64,000 nt of DNA from Lanius collurio (lineage: Eukaryota; Chordata; Aves; Passeriformes; Laniidae), in assembly GCA_020086605.1 (NCBI GenBank), contig JACBWW010000021.1:8966773-9030772 (forward strand), in the 5' to 3' direction. A program made the translations under genes and the position numbers. Shown piece by piece: positions 33,741 to 46,186 of this stretch (the stretch's first letter is position 1; the number at the start of each line of letters is the position of its first letter). The notes beneath the pieces are model-generated. The model searched no databases. It saw only the letters and a program-made list of their open reading frames with translations, and was not told the DNA's origin.

Positions 33741-36700
33741 CCCATACTCTCTTCTCTAATATTTCCACTTAATTTTTCAACTATCTTCTGGCAAAACAGA
33801 AACACTGTTTTGATGGAAAGTTTTTCAACCAGCTCTGGTCATTAATTTCTGCCAGCAGTCACAGAACGGTGCATCTTGCAGGAGAGGAGAAGTGTCCGGA
33901 GGGCCCAGCGTGAGGCAGGAATAAGTAACACTCCTCTCCCAGCTCTGTGCCCCAACCAGCTCCCTGCTCCTAATGAGAGACATCTTTCTAGACAGGTTTC
34001 CAGCCTAAATCTCTCTTGGCAAGTCAGCTCAGTAATTCAGGTACTTTGCCAGGTTAGAGAAAGATGTGGGTGGGCATGGAAGGATCCCCTATGAGCAAAA
34101 GACTGCAGGACTCAGAGGAGCCACGTTGTCCATCTCTTATCTACTTGGACTAATTTTGGACTCCTCCAGGCAAGCACCAGTTGGCAGGGAAGGGTGAGGA
34201 GGTGGAGCTGGTCCAGCTCCCTTTCAAGGCAAGTTTCAGTGTGCTTTAATGGTGATGCTCAGATACACCAGCAGCTGAGCCAGGCACAGCCATGAAGTGC
34301 CTCTGTGTAACCCCAAGATCTCCAGGGACAAGATCCTGAAGTGGCTGCTGGGCTGAAATGACACCAGTACAACCCTGCTGTGTGTCTGTTATCCATCTGT
34401 CCATGAAGGAAGGTTTTTTACACTGAGCTCGAGGGAACCACAGCTTCTTTCATTTTGGGGTTCCTGTGATGACAGAAACCTGGGAGGCAAGGAAGGAAGA
34501 TGTTCTTACAGAGTAGCCAAATTTCAGTGTTTGGCCTTGGCAGCCAAAGGAGCATCTGCCCATTGGCTACATGGACAACCTCCTCAGGGAAAAGCTGTCC
34601 CTCAGCAGTCCCTGCCTGACATTTGCAAAGCTCTCTGAGATCTTTCGGTGAAAGACCTTTTAGATATGCAAAAGTTTATGCCCTTCTCCGACTGTTGCTG
34701 ATTTTAGAGGGTTAAAGTTAGGAATAGGAAATACAGTGACTAAAGGAAAGCCATTAATATTAAATTCTACCCTTTGCCGGATTGTCTTGTGTTATCTTTG
34801 CTCTTTCGTGAAATATTTTCCAGTTTTCCTCGCAGGGCATTCTTTACAGGGGCAGCAGCTAAGGAGCTGTAACTTGGCACATCTCCACCTGCTTTTCTGT
34901 AGCAGTGCACATTTGTGCTCTGGGATTTGAAGAATTTCCTTTGCCTCTAGAATTGATATGCAAACAGTCAGCTGTACAGACATCAATCTGTCCAGTAGAC
35001 TTGCCACGTGACCTAAGGAATAATACAGGTGGTCAGCACCATGCTGGTGACTCCTGAATTTCTGGAGCAAGCAGAATCATTTTCCTACGTCAAGAAGACG
35101 GGAGGTCCTGTATACACCCTCAAGTAATCTGCTGTGCTTCACTGATCACAAAACACCCACCAAGATTTCCCTAACAAAATCCTTCATTTCTGCCAAGGAA
35201 AGCAAAGATTTGCAGGAAATGAGAGATGTGACCTTGCCACCTCACAAACAGCTTGGGGGTCTCTAGATGCTCATCTCAGCAGAGGGATGCTCGTGCCAGA
35301 GCAAACGTAGGGCCCTGTGTGGTCAGTGCACAGCTCTTCCAGCATCCCTTTCTTCACCTTCCTTTATCAACTCTGTTGTGATAAAAACAGAAATGGGTAA
35401 ACTTTAGTTTTCTCCTGCCTGTTTTCTGTGTTGCTCTAAGTCCCACTGTGTCCAGGTGCTGTTGGGTGAGCAGGTGTGGAATGAAAGATGTTAAAACTGG
35501 GAGAAATGAGTGTTGATAGGTGCATAACCCAGCTCACACCACTTCTCCCACTTGTGATTTCATCACAGCCAAAAGCTGTGCTTGACCTGCTGGGCACCCT
35601 GAGGGAACCTAAAGCCTAAGGGAATTTTTAAAAGAGAAAGAAAAGGCTCTAGAGAGCCCATAATTCTAAGCAAGTTTTTCTCTAGGACAGTCACCACTTC
35701 TGTTAAAAATAAGTCATTTCCCATTGATACTTCTCAGGCTGCAAGGAGAGCCATTCTCCTGCTCCTGGAGGCTCTAGCTGCAGACACAGCCTTGGAAGGG
35801 AATCTTGCTCTCATGGCTACAGCAAAGGAATGGGAAGCATGAGATCTGGCATGAAGTCCTGCTCCCATTGAAGCCAGTGGGATGTTTGCCATTGGTTTCA
35901 GGGGAAGCCAAGATTTCAGTCTGCAGCCAGATTTGCTGGTGTGCTGTGCGATCCTGAGAGCAGGACCAGAGAGGGTTCTTGGTTTTCTGATAAAGCTCTT
36001 GCTGCCTCAGCTCCTCTGCTGGGTTCTCACTTTGCACTGGCCACTGCTTGCTTTGGTTCCTTTAAATCTTAGGCCTCTTTCAAATCCTTGATGAAGAGAC
36101 TGGTGCATGGTTTGTGCCTGTTGTATTGTCCCATGATTGGAGCTCTTGGACATCCTCACCAGCAAAACCATTCTTTCCACTGGGGATTGTGGACAGTGTT
36201 AGAGAGGGGCATAAGGCAAATAAAGTAACAGGACAACCTGGGATAAGAGACTTAAATGAAGTAACACATTTGGTATTTTCTGCAGGTAAAAAGCTGTGCC
36301 TTTTTCTCCAGGCAGCAACTTGGATCAGCTGTAGAATTAACTCTGAGTGGTTCAAGAGAGCCTGGAGAGATTGTAAAGATGATCCAAGATGGGCTTCCCT
36401 GCTTCATGCCTTCACACCAATATGGATTGTTGGGAACCTTGATAGTCTCAGCACCCTTTTTCCTCATATTCCTCTTTCAAGGTTAGGTGAGAGCCAAACT
36501 GTGTTAGTGACGAGCTGTGGTGCAGGTACCCATGAGCCTGTTAGTAAACCTTTCCCAAACTGCCCTGTTCCCCCTGCCAACCCAAAGGCTGCTGGGCTGC
36601 TGTAGTGACGTAGGTGTTAATCGGTGCATTACATAGAGCTTCACAATGCACACCCAGCCACATGTGGGCAGGGTTGGTGCTCTCCTCTCAAAAGCAGCTG

Positions 36701-39700
36701 AAGGAAGTGATCACAGAGTTGATCAAGATTGTTCCAAGCAGCTCCAGTTTGGCCTGTATAGGTCCAAGCTGTTTTTATTTGAGTGGACACATGGTGGAGC
36801 CTCTGTATGCCAAGGAAAAGAAACATTGCAAATAATTCTTGCTCTTTATTTCTATTTCTCCCTGATCAGGACGACTTTCTGTTCATCGTGTGGGATTGGT
36901 CTCTGCTGCCCCTCTCAGGGAACATCTATAAGCGCATCACATATGTCAAAAAAGGCAGAATCTGCTGGACCAAGAAGTCGTCCTGAATTTCCTCACTTCT
37001 CCAGATGCCTCGTGTTTGACAGCTTCTGCTCCTGGCCAGCCACAGCTTGTGTTCTTTGGCCACCTGGGACCTGATCTCCTTCCTCTGACACTTCCACCGA
37101 GAGCAGCTGGTGGGAGAGACTTTCTGGTAAGTTGAAACCATTGAAACCATGGTAATACATTTTATCTCCACAAACAAGGAGCTGTAAATGTAGGTGTTTA
37201 AAGCTGAGGTAATGATCATATAGAGATCCATAGCTAAGAGTTTTACTGTGATTTTCTCCAGCAAGTTGAAGCAAAGCTACCCAGAAGTTCAGCTCTGGTG
37301 CAGGAGTACACCCCAGTGTTACTTCTTTTGGCACAAAGATTTTTAACAGGCAAAAATACTCTTTGTTCTAAATAATAAATGGGGAAGAATGGAGAGGAAA
37401 ACAAAGAAAAACCCAAACAATGCCATATTCTCTGCTGACTGCTTGGGTTAGCTCTGCAGCACAATTTACCATCTCTCTTCCACATCATTTTGAGAGTCTT
37501 CCCCAAGAGGATCTTATCAGTAGATCAGTGGCTGCCTTTGAGCCAACTCTTTTCCTCTGGTTGAGTGGCTGGCATGATGTTTGCATGAACTCTAAACCAT
37601 CAACTTGTTCCTCTCCTATTTTCTTGCTGATATGATCCCCACCAGCTCTCACGTTTCCTAGGGTGAGCACAATCAAACAAAATTAATCAGAATAAACAGA
37701 ATTAGTGCTCATTCTTTCTTAACATGCCTGTGGGGTTTCTTTTCCCTTAGGAAATTCAATCCAGCTCCTTTCTCTCACGTTAATTCACTGTAGCTGCTTC
37801 CACAGACTCTGGGTTAGGTGTATCAATGAGAGGAGAGGGTGGTACTTTGCCTTGAGCAAGAGCTCAGCATTTGTGTGTTTTGCATTTTAAGGAATGGGGC
37901 GAGGTGTTACTTGATCCATTCCCACTGATTCTCTGTGGTATTCCCTCTGCTGCTGATGGAATCCCACTTGGGAACACAAAAGAAAGATGACACTTTGGAC
38001 TTTTCATCTGCTCATGTGTCCCTTTAGTTCTTCTAATGGTTCCTCTTCCCCCCTGATTTTTGTTTTTTGTCTTATATACAGGCTCTGATTTTAGCACTCC
38101 AAGCACAGGGTCCTGGAATGGCTTTCCCAGGATCCTGGCAGATTTAAAGGCCAAGCATCATGGCAAACCTGCTCCCATGCCACATACCACATAGGGTGTC
38201 CTTTTGGGTGTGACTCTGGAGCCAGCTTCTTATGGAGGAGACCATGGTGAAAATCCCTTCTGGCATCCAGGCCTTGGACCTACAAAGTCTTCCCTGTGTG
38301 GCTGGTGTCTTTGACCATGCCCTGGGACTGTTTCCTGAAAAGAAAAAGCAGCACTTGGCCCTTGGCTTTTAGGAGGGTTTCCTAACACCAGCCTCAAAAC
38401 AAATGGAAACACTTTCCTCCCCCTTCAGACCAGAACCCTGTGCCAGGACAAAGACTGAGGATGAGGTTTTAATGCTAATGAAGCTTTTGGTGTGTCTTTT
38501 TTTACCTCCTGTCATCTGAAGAGGCCCCTGGCACTATGATAAAAGCACCCACTGCCCATTGGGCTCCTCTCCTTGTGATGAATGTGGTCCAGAGGGACAC
38601 AAAGGTTTCCCCAGAAGCACATACCCATTCTGTGGCTCCCATTAGATTTTCTGTGTTTGTTGCTAACAATGTTCTTCCTTGCCTTTGGTTCAGCAGGAGC
38701 CCGATTAGTGACTTCCCAGGGTCCTTGAAACCCAGGGGAATTAATTTGTCTTTAATTTTGTCTAAGCTGATACTTAGGGGAACAGCTAGGAATACTGTAA
38801 AGCAGCTTCTGGCAGTGAAGAGTCCCAGCAAAGGATTTCACAGACGCCTGGTAGTGATGCTCAGCCTGTCCATCTGAAGCCAGTCCATGCAGGGAGGTAC
38901 AGCATTAACCAGTAAAAGACATGGCCCTGCTCCTCTTCCTTTTCCTTACAACAGCTGGATTTGGCCAGTTGTGCTTTGGTGGTACCTGGTGATCACACTT
39001 TGCTGCTATTCACAGCTTTTTTCAGTGTTTATTGATAGCCAGACACATCCTTCATTTCTTGATGGATACTCATCCCAGCTTCCCAGGATCTGGGCTGTGC
39101 TGACATTCCAACATGTTGTGCAGCCTTGGGTGAAGCAGTTCACTGCCCTGTAACTCAGGGAACCACTGTGCAATAGCACAGGAACCATGATAGCACTGCT
39201 TGGCTGGGGATTTTTAAAGCACTTTGATGTCCCTGGAAGGATGAGGGTAAGTGCAAACCTGTGGTTAAAGGTTGTCTGAGATGATGGTTTGAAGTGAAGA
39301 GAAAACAACAGCCAACAGAGCAGCTCATACATCCTTAGAGGTGGTCACTTTGTAGTTTGGGACATTTTCAGGGGCTGCTTCACATCCCTGGTACTGGAAA
39401 GGCCGAGCCAGCTTGGGGCTGGGACCCCTCTGCAGGGCTGTGTGCAGGACACAGGAATTCCATCAGGGCCATGCTTAGCCTTAGCTTTTGCTGTAACAAT
39501 TACAAGTGATAAAATACCTGTTTTCTCAGTTTGCCTCCCCACAAGTTTGTTTAAAGGGAATGAAGGCAGATCCTGCTATAGCTTAGTGCGTTACAAGCCA
39601 ACTCAAATGGCTCCCCACTGTCTTTTCATCTCCATGAGACTTTTAATGCCCTAAGTCTTTGCATGTCCTGGCTCACAGCCAAATTGAAGCATGAGCTCCA

Positions 39701-42700
39701 ACAGAAGTTTTACATTTAAAGCTGTTCTTTTGGCTTCAAAATTTTGCAGATTGAGGCTGAGAGAAGCAATTCAGCTGTTTACTTGCAGATCTGTACCAGC
39801 CCTGCTGTGCTCTTGCCCTCGCCTCAGTCAGAGTTGTGTTAACAGCATTTTCCAATTAAAGTAGCAGCCTCAGTTACAGAAAATGCTTTTCCTATCTGGG
39901 AATTTATCTGATTTTACTCTTTTTTAATTACTCATGGAGCACAGGGCTGTTTTGTTTCCCACCCCTTATAATTAATCCATCATAATTTCTGGTGATTTCT
40001 GGCTGGCTTTTGCTGGATTTTTATTTCTTGCTATTTCTATCAGCTTGTGCCACATTACTGATGGTGGGGAGACTGATGTGAGCAATCAGGCAAATACCAA
40101 GTGGACAAGCAATTCCTGAAGTTCTGCTCACTCAGCAGGAAAAATGACACCTATTCTGGAGATAGCCCTGCCAGAAAATCTTAGAGCCATACTGTGTAAA
40201 TTGTAGCCACTTCCTTGTTTGAAATATTCATACTTTGAAAACTTGACTTTTAAGACCTTCACAGCCAAGATCAAGGCTTTTTCCTGTTACCTGAAAATTC
40301 CAAATCTGCAAGAGAATAAATGGTAGCAGTTGAAGCCTTCATCTTTCTTCACAGTGATGAGGTAAGGGCTTATTTTTTTCACTTCACCTTGCTGAAAGGG
40401 ATGTGCTGGGCTCCATCCTGCCCATGGTGCAACAATCTCAGCAAGGCTTGCCCTGTGAGATGCAGTGGGATCTGACTCTGGGATTTTCACTCCAGCCAGT
40501 TTTCCATTGTGGACAGCACTCTCATGGTCTTCTGCTTGAAAGTGCTTTGAATGCGAGCATGGAAGTACTTGGGCTGGACCTGCAGGAACTGGGGCAGGAC
40601 CAGATGCAGTGACAAAATCCCAGGATTCAGTGTTGACATCCTGTCCCAGGAGGCCACAAAGGCCCTCTGTCCTACAACATTCTTCTCCCAGAGTCTGAGC
40701 AGCAGCAGCTTGTGCCCACCACAGCACCTCAGTTCTTCAGGACCCTTGCAAGGATGCTCCAACCACAGACTCCCAGACAGGGAAGCAAAGCCTTCTACTG
40801 CCCCCACGTGTTACTTGCTCATTATTGTTGGCACAGACCAATAGAGACCTGGGAACCCTGTCGGGAAGCATGAAGAGGAGCCAGCACGGCCACGCAGCTA
40901 TGGAGGTCAAGGATCTTGCTTTGGAAGACTCTTCTGTTTCTTCTGTTCCCCCTCAAGCTCAGGGTGTTCCTTATACTCAAAAAATTGCAAAATCCGATTG
41001 GACCTGTTTGGAAGTGAGACGAGCTGGAGGCAGCAGAGCACAGAGGTATCCTGGTCCCACCCAGGACGTGTGTGAGCCCTGGGAGCCTGCCAGCGATGCC
41101 GAGCAATATCAGATACAGCACAGAACATTCAGGAGTCTTGGCTCAGGCCACGAGGAGCACAGAGCAAGAGACAGCTCTTGGCAGGCTCAGCTCACACATT
41201 AGGGTCATTGGAAAGACAAGTGATGCTTTCATCAACCTGCCTTTCCCCAGTATCAGCACCAGCTTGAGCAAGGGCTCACTCTGTGCTCCTGTAATATCCC
41301 GTGCTCCGTGTAGTGCCAAGGACAAAAGCTTCCTCACAATTACGATGAAGCTGCTTTTTCCAACCAGTGTCCCAGCCCCCAATTCCTATCCTTCCTGGCC
41401 CTGTCAGGTTCCAGTTTTGAACCACTGAACAGCACTCGTTGGAAGAGTAATTTTCTCTCTGGATCAGTGGCACCTTTCAAGCTGGAGGGAGAACAGGCTG
41501 TAGTTGCTGGCTCTCTACTGCTTCCCAGCAGTTATAATTAGGGATATTGTGGTTTTGTTGGGGTAGCACATGCTAACTATTCTGAAGGGCATCAATACCA
41601 AAAGCTGCCTGAAGCCTGGGCTGACAGGTTGGTAGTAGCAGCCAAACTCTCTCATGGAACCAGTTTGTGGCTCGGGGAGGTCCCAGACCACCATTTCAGA
41701 CCATCCCTAGCGCAGCTCCTTGGAATGGTAGGGATGGCTCTTTGCCATCCTTTCACCGAGAACCCTTTTGGCCTGGCACCATGAACACATGGGCCATGGA
41801 GCAGTTCCTCACTCAGCTCAGATGGTCCACAGGCTGCCCTGGACACTGCCTAGAGCTCTCTGAGAACATCTGAAGGAAACAGCACTCGCTGGCAGGGCTT
41901 ACGTGCTCCAGCAATTGGGGATTGCAAACACATGCTTCAGCTATGCAAGAAATCTTTGACTTGTTCTGAATGCAATTCTGCCTGGGTTTCTTCCCAGGAA
42001 CATTCCTGTTCTTCGCAGTTTACCAGTTGCAGGGAGAAGTGGGGGGAGGGATTTTAAGAGTAATGGAGAGGAAGGGGAACAAATCTCACGGTGCTTTCCC
42101 TCGCCAAATTCCTCCAGAAGGACAGGGTGTGGAGCATGGACTCCAGAGTCTGGGACAATCTGAAAAAAATATGAACTACAGAATTAAAACCACTTTTAAT
42201 TAGTCATTTGTTTTTATAGAAAGAATTAAGTCTCTGTTTTTCTGAAGTAATTTAGTGCCTGCTATCACACACACCAGGCAGTCCCAAATGGAGCTGTGTG
42301 ATAGAAGGCAAGCCCAGGACAAGGGCTCTGAGCAGAAACATGTTATCTCCTCCAGGAGACAGCAGTGCCATTCAGATCTGCATTCTGCTTCCCGAGATAA
42401 AAGTCCCACTCCTGAGTCACAGCATATGGGAGGGAGTTGCAAATGTAGTCCCTGTAGGTGGGAGTAATTTGATGTCTGAGATGAATGATGCAGCTGAGCC
42501 TTTATTATCACACGTGCTCGTTACAGACAGGAGAGTAAGCATACAAGGGTGGAGGCAGGAGCTGTGCTCCTGCCCTGGCAGAAGCCAGAGGTGCAGGGTA
42601 CCCAGCTGCTCACACCCTGACTCCTGGGTGACAAATTCCTCTTCTCTTGGAGGGACACAGGCCACAGTGTCTGTCACCTGGCAGGGTGGGCTGGGGTCAC

Positions 42701-43830
42701 ACTGCAGTGGGTGAAGGCTGTACCCAGCCCGTGTTCCTCCAGGGAAGGTGTGCAGCTGGCTCTCAGCCTGCTCTCAGTGCTGCTGTCACATGGGCTTTGT
42801 GCTCCTTTCCCGATGGGACCACCTGAACCATCAGCTCCCTCCTGAGAGTGCTGACCTGCAGCCCGAGATCCTCCCAGAGCAGTCAACGATGGGACTTGGG
42901 CTCTGTGGCAAAGTCTGGAACCTGCTGAGCTACACCAGCTCCAAGAGGAGAAACCCTTGAAAGAGACAAGGTGTAACCTGATGCTACCAAACATGCACTC
43001 TGAGTAACCTCCATAGCTCAATTAACTATATTAAGTATATAAACCTATAATTAATTCAATTTAGCTGAGGTTTTCTCCCTGGTGTTGGGTGCTTACTGTA
43101 TCAACCTCTTAAAATTATGGCTGCGTGTATAATTCAATCAAATGGATGTGCAGTACCCACATAAGCTGAGTCACTCCAGGTACCAGGGAGAGGTTTATTT
43201 TATTGTATTTGGCTCATGTTTCTGACTTAACACAGGGGTAACTCCACTGAAATTGGTTGTGCTGCATTAATCTAAAGCCAAAGCAAAGCCCAGCTTTTAT
43301 TCATTATTTGCAATAGAGGCATCATAATTTCTGTAATGTCATGTCGAGTATGGGTGGGGTTTGCTCCAACTGCTTTCCCATCTCCCACTAGGAAACAATG
43401 AAATGAAGGTAGAAAGGAATACTTATCTTTTTCTCTTTTTATATGTTTAATTCAGAAATACCAGCAGATTCATATTGCCTCACAGTGCTGTGTAGGAGCC
43501 TTTCCCATATATCTGTTAAACTAAACAGGAGTGATTGGTTGATATTAAGGAGATGCTCAAGAAGTTTTTCTTGAATTTGTGCTGTACATGGTGTCAGGAT
43601 GGGAGTTCAGAGCTTGTGAGGATCCCCTCCCTCATCTTTTATGGACTGCACCTTCTACATTTGTACTGTTAATGTCCTGTGTGGTGGAGGAAACAGGTGG
43701 CTGATTTCACTCCACCTTGCTTTATTAATCCCAAATTGTGGATCAGGTCACCAGTAATGATGGCCCTGGTGATCTATGAATGGCAATTGTTATTCCTGCT
43801 CCTCCTGAGCAGTTGGGGACTATCAGGTGG

Positions 43831-43860
43831 CAGCCTGAGCAGCTGCAGCCTGAGCAGCAG
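43831..43860. repeat. 15-bp direct duplication
   Basis: Two adjacent copies of GCAGCCTGAGCAGCT/A. Short and intergenic. Confidence 0.65.
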
Positions 43861-45700
43861 ATGGCACTGGTGACAAAGTGCACAGGGATGTGTGAAATGC
43901 CCCATCTCTGCTCAGGTGAGGTCATTGAACACCCAGGCACGAGGGGTGGGAGCTGCTTTCTGCCACTCATATGTGAAGTTATTGGTTTCCCAAGGGTGGA
44001 GAGCAGCCTGTCACTGAGTGATCCGAAATCCAAACAAGAGATTTTATTGCACAGCTTAGAATGCAGCTGAAAGAGAAGCAGAGAATGACACAGGGAATAT
44101 GTGTCTGACGCTTCTCACACTTCTGAAGTGAGCCTGAAAAAAGAGGGACAAATCCCAAGTGATGAGGGAAACTGCAATTCTGGGTCTGAGCAAGAGCTCC
44201 CAGGAATCGCAGGGACATAAGAGTGGAGCCCTGTTCTAGATTATTTGGAAAGCCCCAGCCAAGACCCTTATGAAAGTTTTGATTGTTTATCACAGGGATT
44301 AACTCTGGGAAGCAGCTGGCATGGATGTAAATTCCAGCTGGTACTCAGTAGCATGGACACACTTGCTCTTTGGATTGAGAGAAAATGAGCAGACTCTCAG
44401 CTCTGTTGCCCTCTGCATTGATCTAAGTCAGGGCAGGAGGATGTCTTCCTGAAATTCAGGGCACGAATGACCCTTATGTTGGCTGAATGTAAGTAATGAC
44501 TGAACCACTGAGCTCTCAGACAAACTCTGTTTGTTTGGTTGGGGCTCTGTAGCTCTCACAGTCTATCTGCTAGCTACAAAAATATTCCAATTATTTGGAA
44601 TGATGACATCATCCATGCAATTGACCCAGATCCAACATTAGCACGCCTACAAAACAATTACTTCTTGTTAAACACTATCGAGTACAAGTAGTCCAGCCCA
44701 GACTGAGCCCTGTCAGCAAAGCCTAGTTGATTCCCCCATGTTTCCAGCATTTCCTCAGCAGTTTATTTTCCAAGTTTGAGCAGGTTACCCTGAGTAACCT
44801 GGATCTGTTTACAAAATGTGATTATTGCTTGTAACCTTTGAACCTCAGTAGTCACAGAGACACTGTAAGTGGCTCAGGAAAGGTATTTAGGTATTTATAT
44901 TTACCTTTCATTTACTGCCCATGCTTGTAGAGCCCTCTACAGCCCACTAAATCTGTCATCTTTTGGGTCAGAAAACTACCTAAGCAGCCTGAGCCCCAAA
45001 GTCATCTACTCCTGGGATAATCTGGCCCAGGGATGGAGGGAAGGAAATCCTGTGACCTGCTGGGAAATAGGGTGCTGGCTCAGGTGCAGCCCTGCCTGGC
45101 CACTCTCCCACCACCCTTCCATCTCTGCCGAAATCCCTCAGTCCCACGAAGGTATACGGGCAGGTAAGAGCTGTTAAGAACAGCTGTGGCTTAAAGAAAT
45201 TGTTGATGCTTGTGGAGCCTTCCTTCCTCTTAGTGGGTCACATTTATCAGCTGATGTTGTATCTAATCCAGTGGTAGCCTGAGTTGGAGTGGAAATACCC
45301 TCCCCTCTAGCCTCCAGCACTGGAGTTGCACAGGGCAAGGCAAAGAGATGGCCAGTGACTGCACTCAGCTTTAATTTAACTTAACAGCAGGTTTGTCCAT
45401 CACCTTTAGGGCACAGAGCAGCCAGCAGCCAAACTCCGGGCTGTCCATCCAGGGTATCTGCACTCCGTGGGCACCTGAAGGAGTGCCTGGCTGATTCTGA
45501 CAGCTGGCAAGGAGGGCATTATTTCTCCTGTCCCTGCATCCCAGAAAAGCTTCGAATGTGGAACTTGCTAACAGTGTATCCTGAGCTTATTTTTTAAACG
45601 TATGCCACGAGTCAGGATGGGCCACGGCGAACAGGGCAGTGTGGAGCACAGCTGGTCAGCTCTGCTGGCTGCTCCGCTGGCCCCACCGAGTGGAGACAAT

Positions 45701-45748
45701 ATTGACATAATGTAAAATTGACATCTTGCAATAGTGACATACTGTAAT
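45701..45748. repeat. 16-bp tandem repeat, three copies
   Basis: Units ATTGACATAATGTAAA, ATTGACATCTTGCAAT and AGTGACATACTGTAAT lie head to tail, shortly upstream of the LYSMD4 CpG island. A related inverted piece (ATTGTCAATGT) follows at about 45761. Confidence 0.7.
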
Positions 45749-45795
45749 CTGCTACCGCATATTGTCAATGTAATACCCGAAAAGTTACTGTAACA

Positions 45796-45945
45796 CAGGG
45801 CTGTGCAGGTGTGTGACGTGTCCCAGGGCAGTGACACCTCACCCAGGGCTATGCAGGTGTGTGGCGTGTCCCACTGTACACGTGTGTGAGTGGCCTCTGT
45901 TGAGGAGTGTGACATCGCCCGCTGCTCAGGTGTGTGACCCGGTCC
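45796..45945. repeat. About 48-bp tandem repeat, two clear copies and a decayed third
   Basis: CAGGGCTGTGCAGGTGTGTG at 45796 recurs with one change at 45844, each followed by a CGTGTCCCA core. A partial third copy (CTCAGGTGTGTGACCCGGTC) lies at about 45924. It abuts the 5' edge of the LYSMD4 CpG island. Confidence 0.75.
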
Positions 45946-46076
45946 CCCGAGCGCTCCGGGCTCGGTCCCTGCCCGGCCGGGACGGAGGGCGCGGGCCCTT
46001 TAATTGAGGCCCCTCCCCCGCCGCCCGGCCCGGCCCCACCCGCTCAGCCCCTTCCGCCCCGCGGCCTTCCCCGGCT

Positions 46077-46130
46077 CCCATTGGCCGGTTGGCGCTCAAG
46101 TCCCGCCCCCCGGCGCCGCTGGCCAATGGG
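46077..46130. promoter_or_regulatory. LYSMD4: Paired CCAAT boxes as a perfect inverted repeat
   Basis: CCCATTGGCC (46077-46086) and GGCCAATGGG (46121-46130) are exact reverse complements separated by 34 bp. Each carries an NF-Y type CCAAT box. A GC box lies between them. Confidence 0.75.
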
Positions 46131-46149
46131 AGGAGCGCTGGGCGAAACC

Positions 46150-46186
46150 GTGGCGAGGTCGGTGCGGAGCCGATGGCGGCGGGTCC
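46150..46186 (+). other. LYSMD4: LYSMD4 exon 1, 5' UTR (inferred)
   Basis: An acceptor exists at 47440, 18 bp before the LYSMD4 start codon, so an upstream non-coding exon is needed. The best nearby donor in the CpG island is GGGTCC|GTGAGG with GT at 46187, right after the YY1-like ATGGCGGC. The start at about 46150 is a guess from promoter layout. The donor is plausible but lacks the usual AG before the GT. Confidence 0.45.

Larger units (their letters stand above)
30501..45690. other. Intergenic region between ADAMTS17 and LYSMD4
   Basis: About 15 kb with no exon, RNA gene or complete transposon that I can recognise. It holds a CR1 tail (30761-30840), a 272-codon open frame (31568-32386), a nested hairpin (33686-33740), a 15-bp duplication (43831-43860) and a 17-bp hairpin GGTTACCCTGAGTAACC (44782-44798). 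Other open frames here are at lengths expected by chance in sequence of this composition. Confidence 0.7.

Noticed and set aside
36114..36605. 163-codon + strand frame between ADAMTS17 and LYSMD4
   Set aside because: Frames of this length are expected a few times by chance in a window of this size; no domain, splice context or codon bias was seen.
40287..41202. Several overlapping 100-146 codon frames on both strands
   Set aside because: Open in several frames at once, no recognised domain, no splice-site logic; low stop density rather than a gene.
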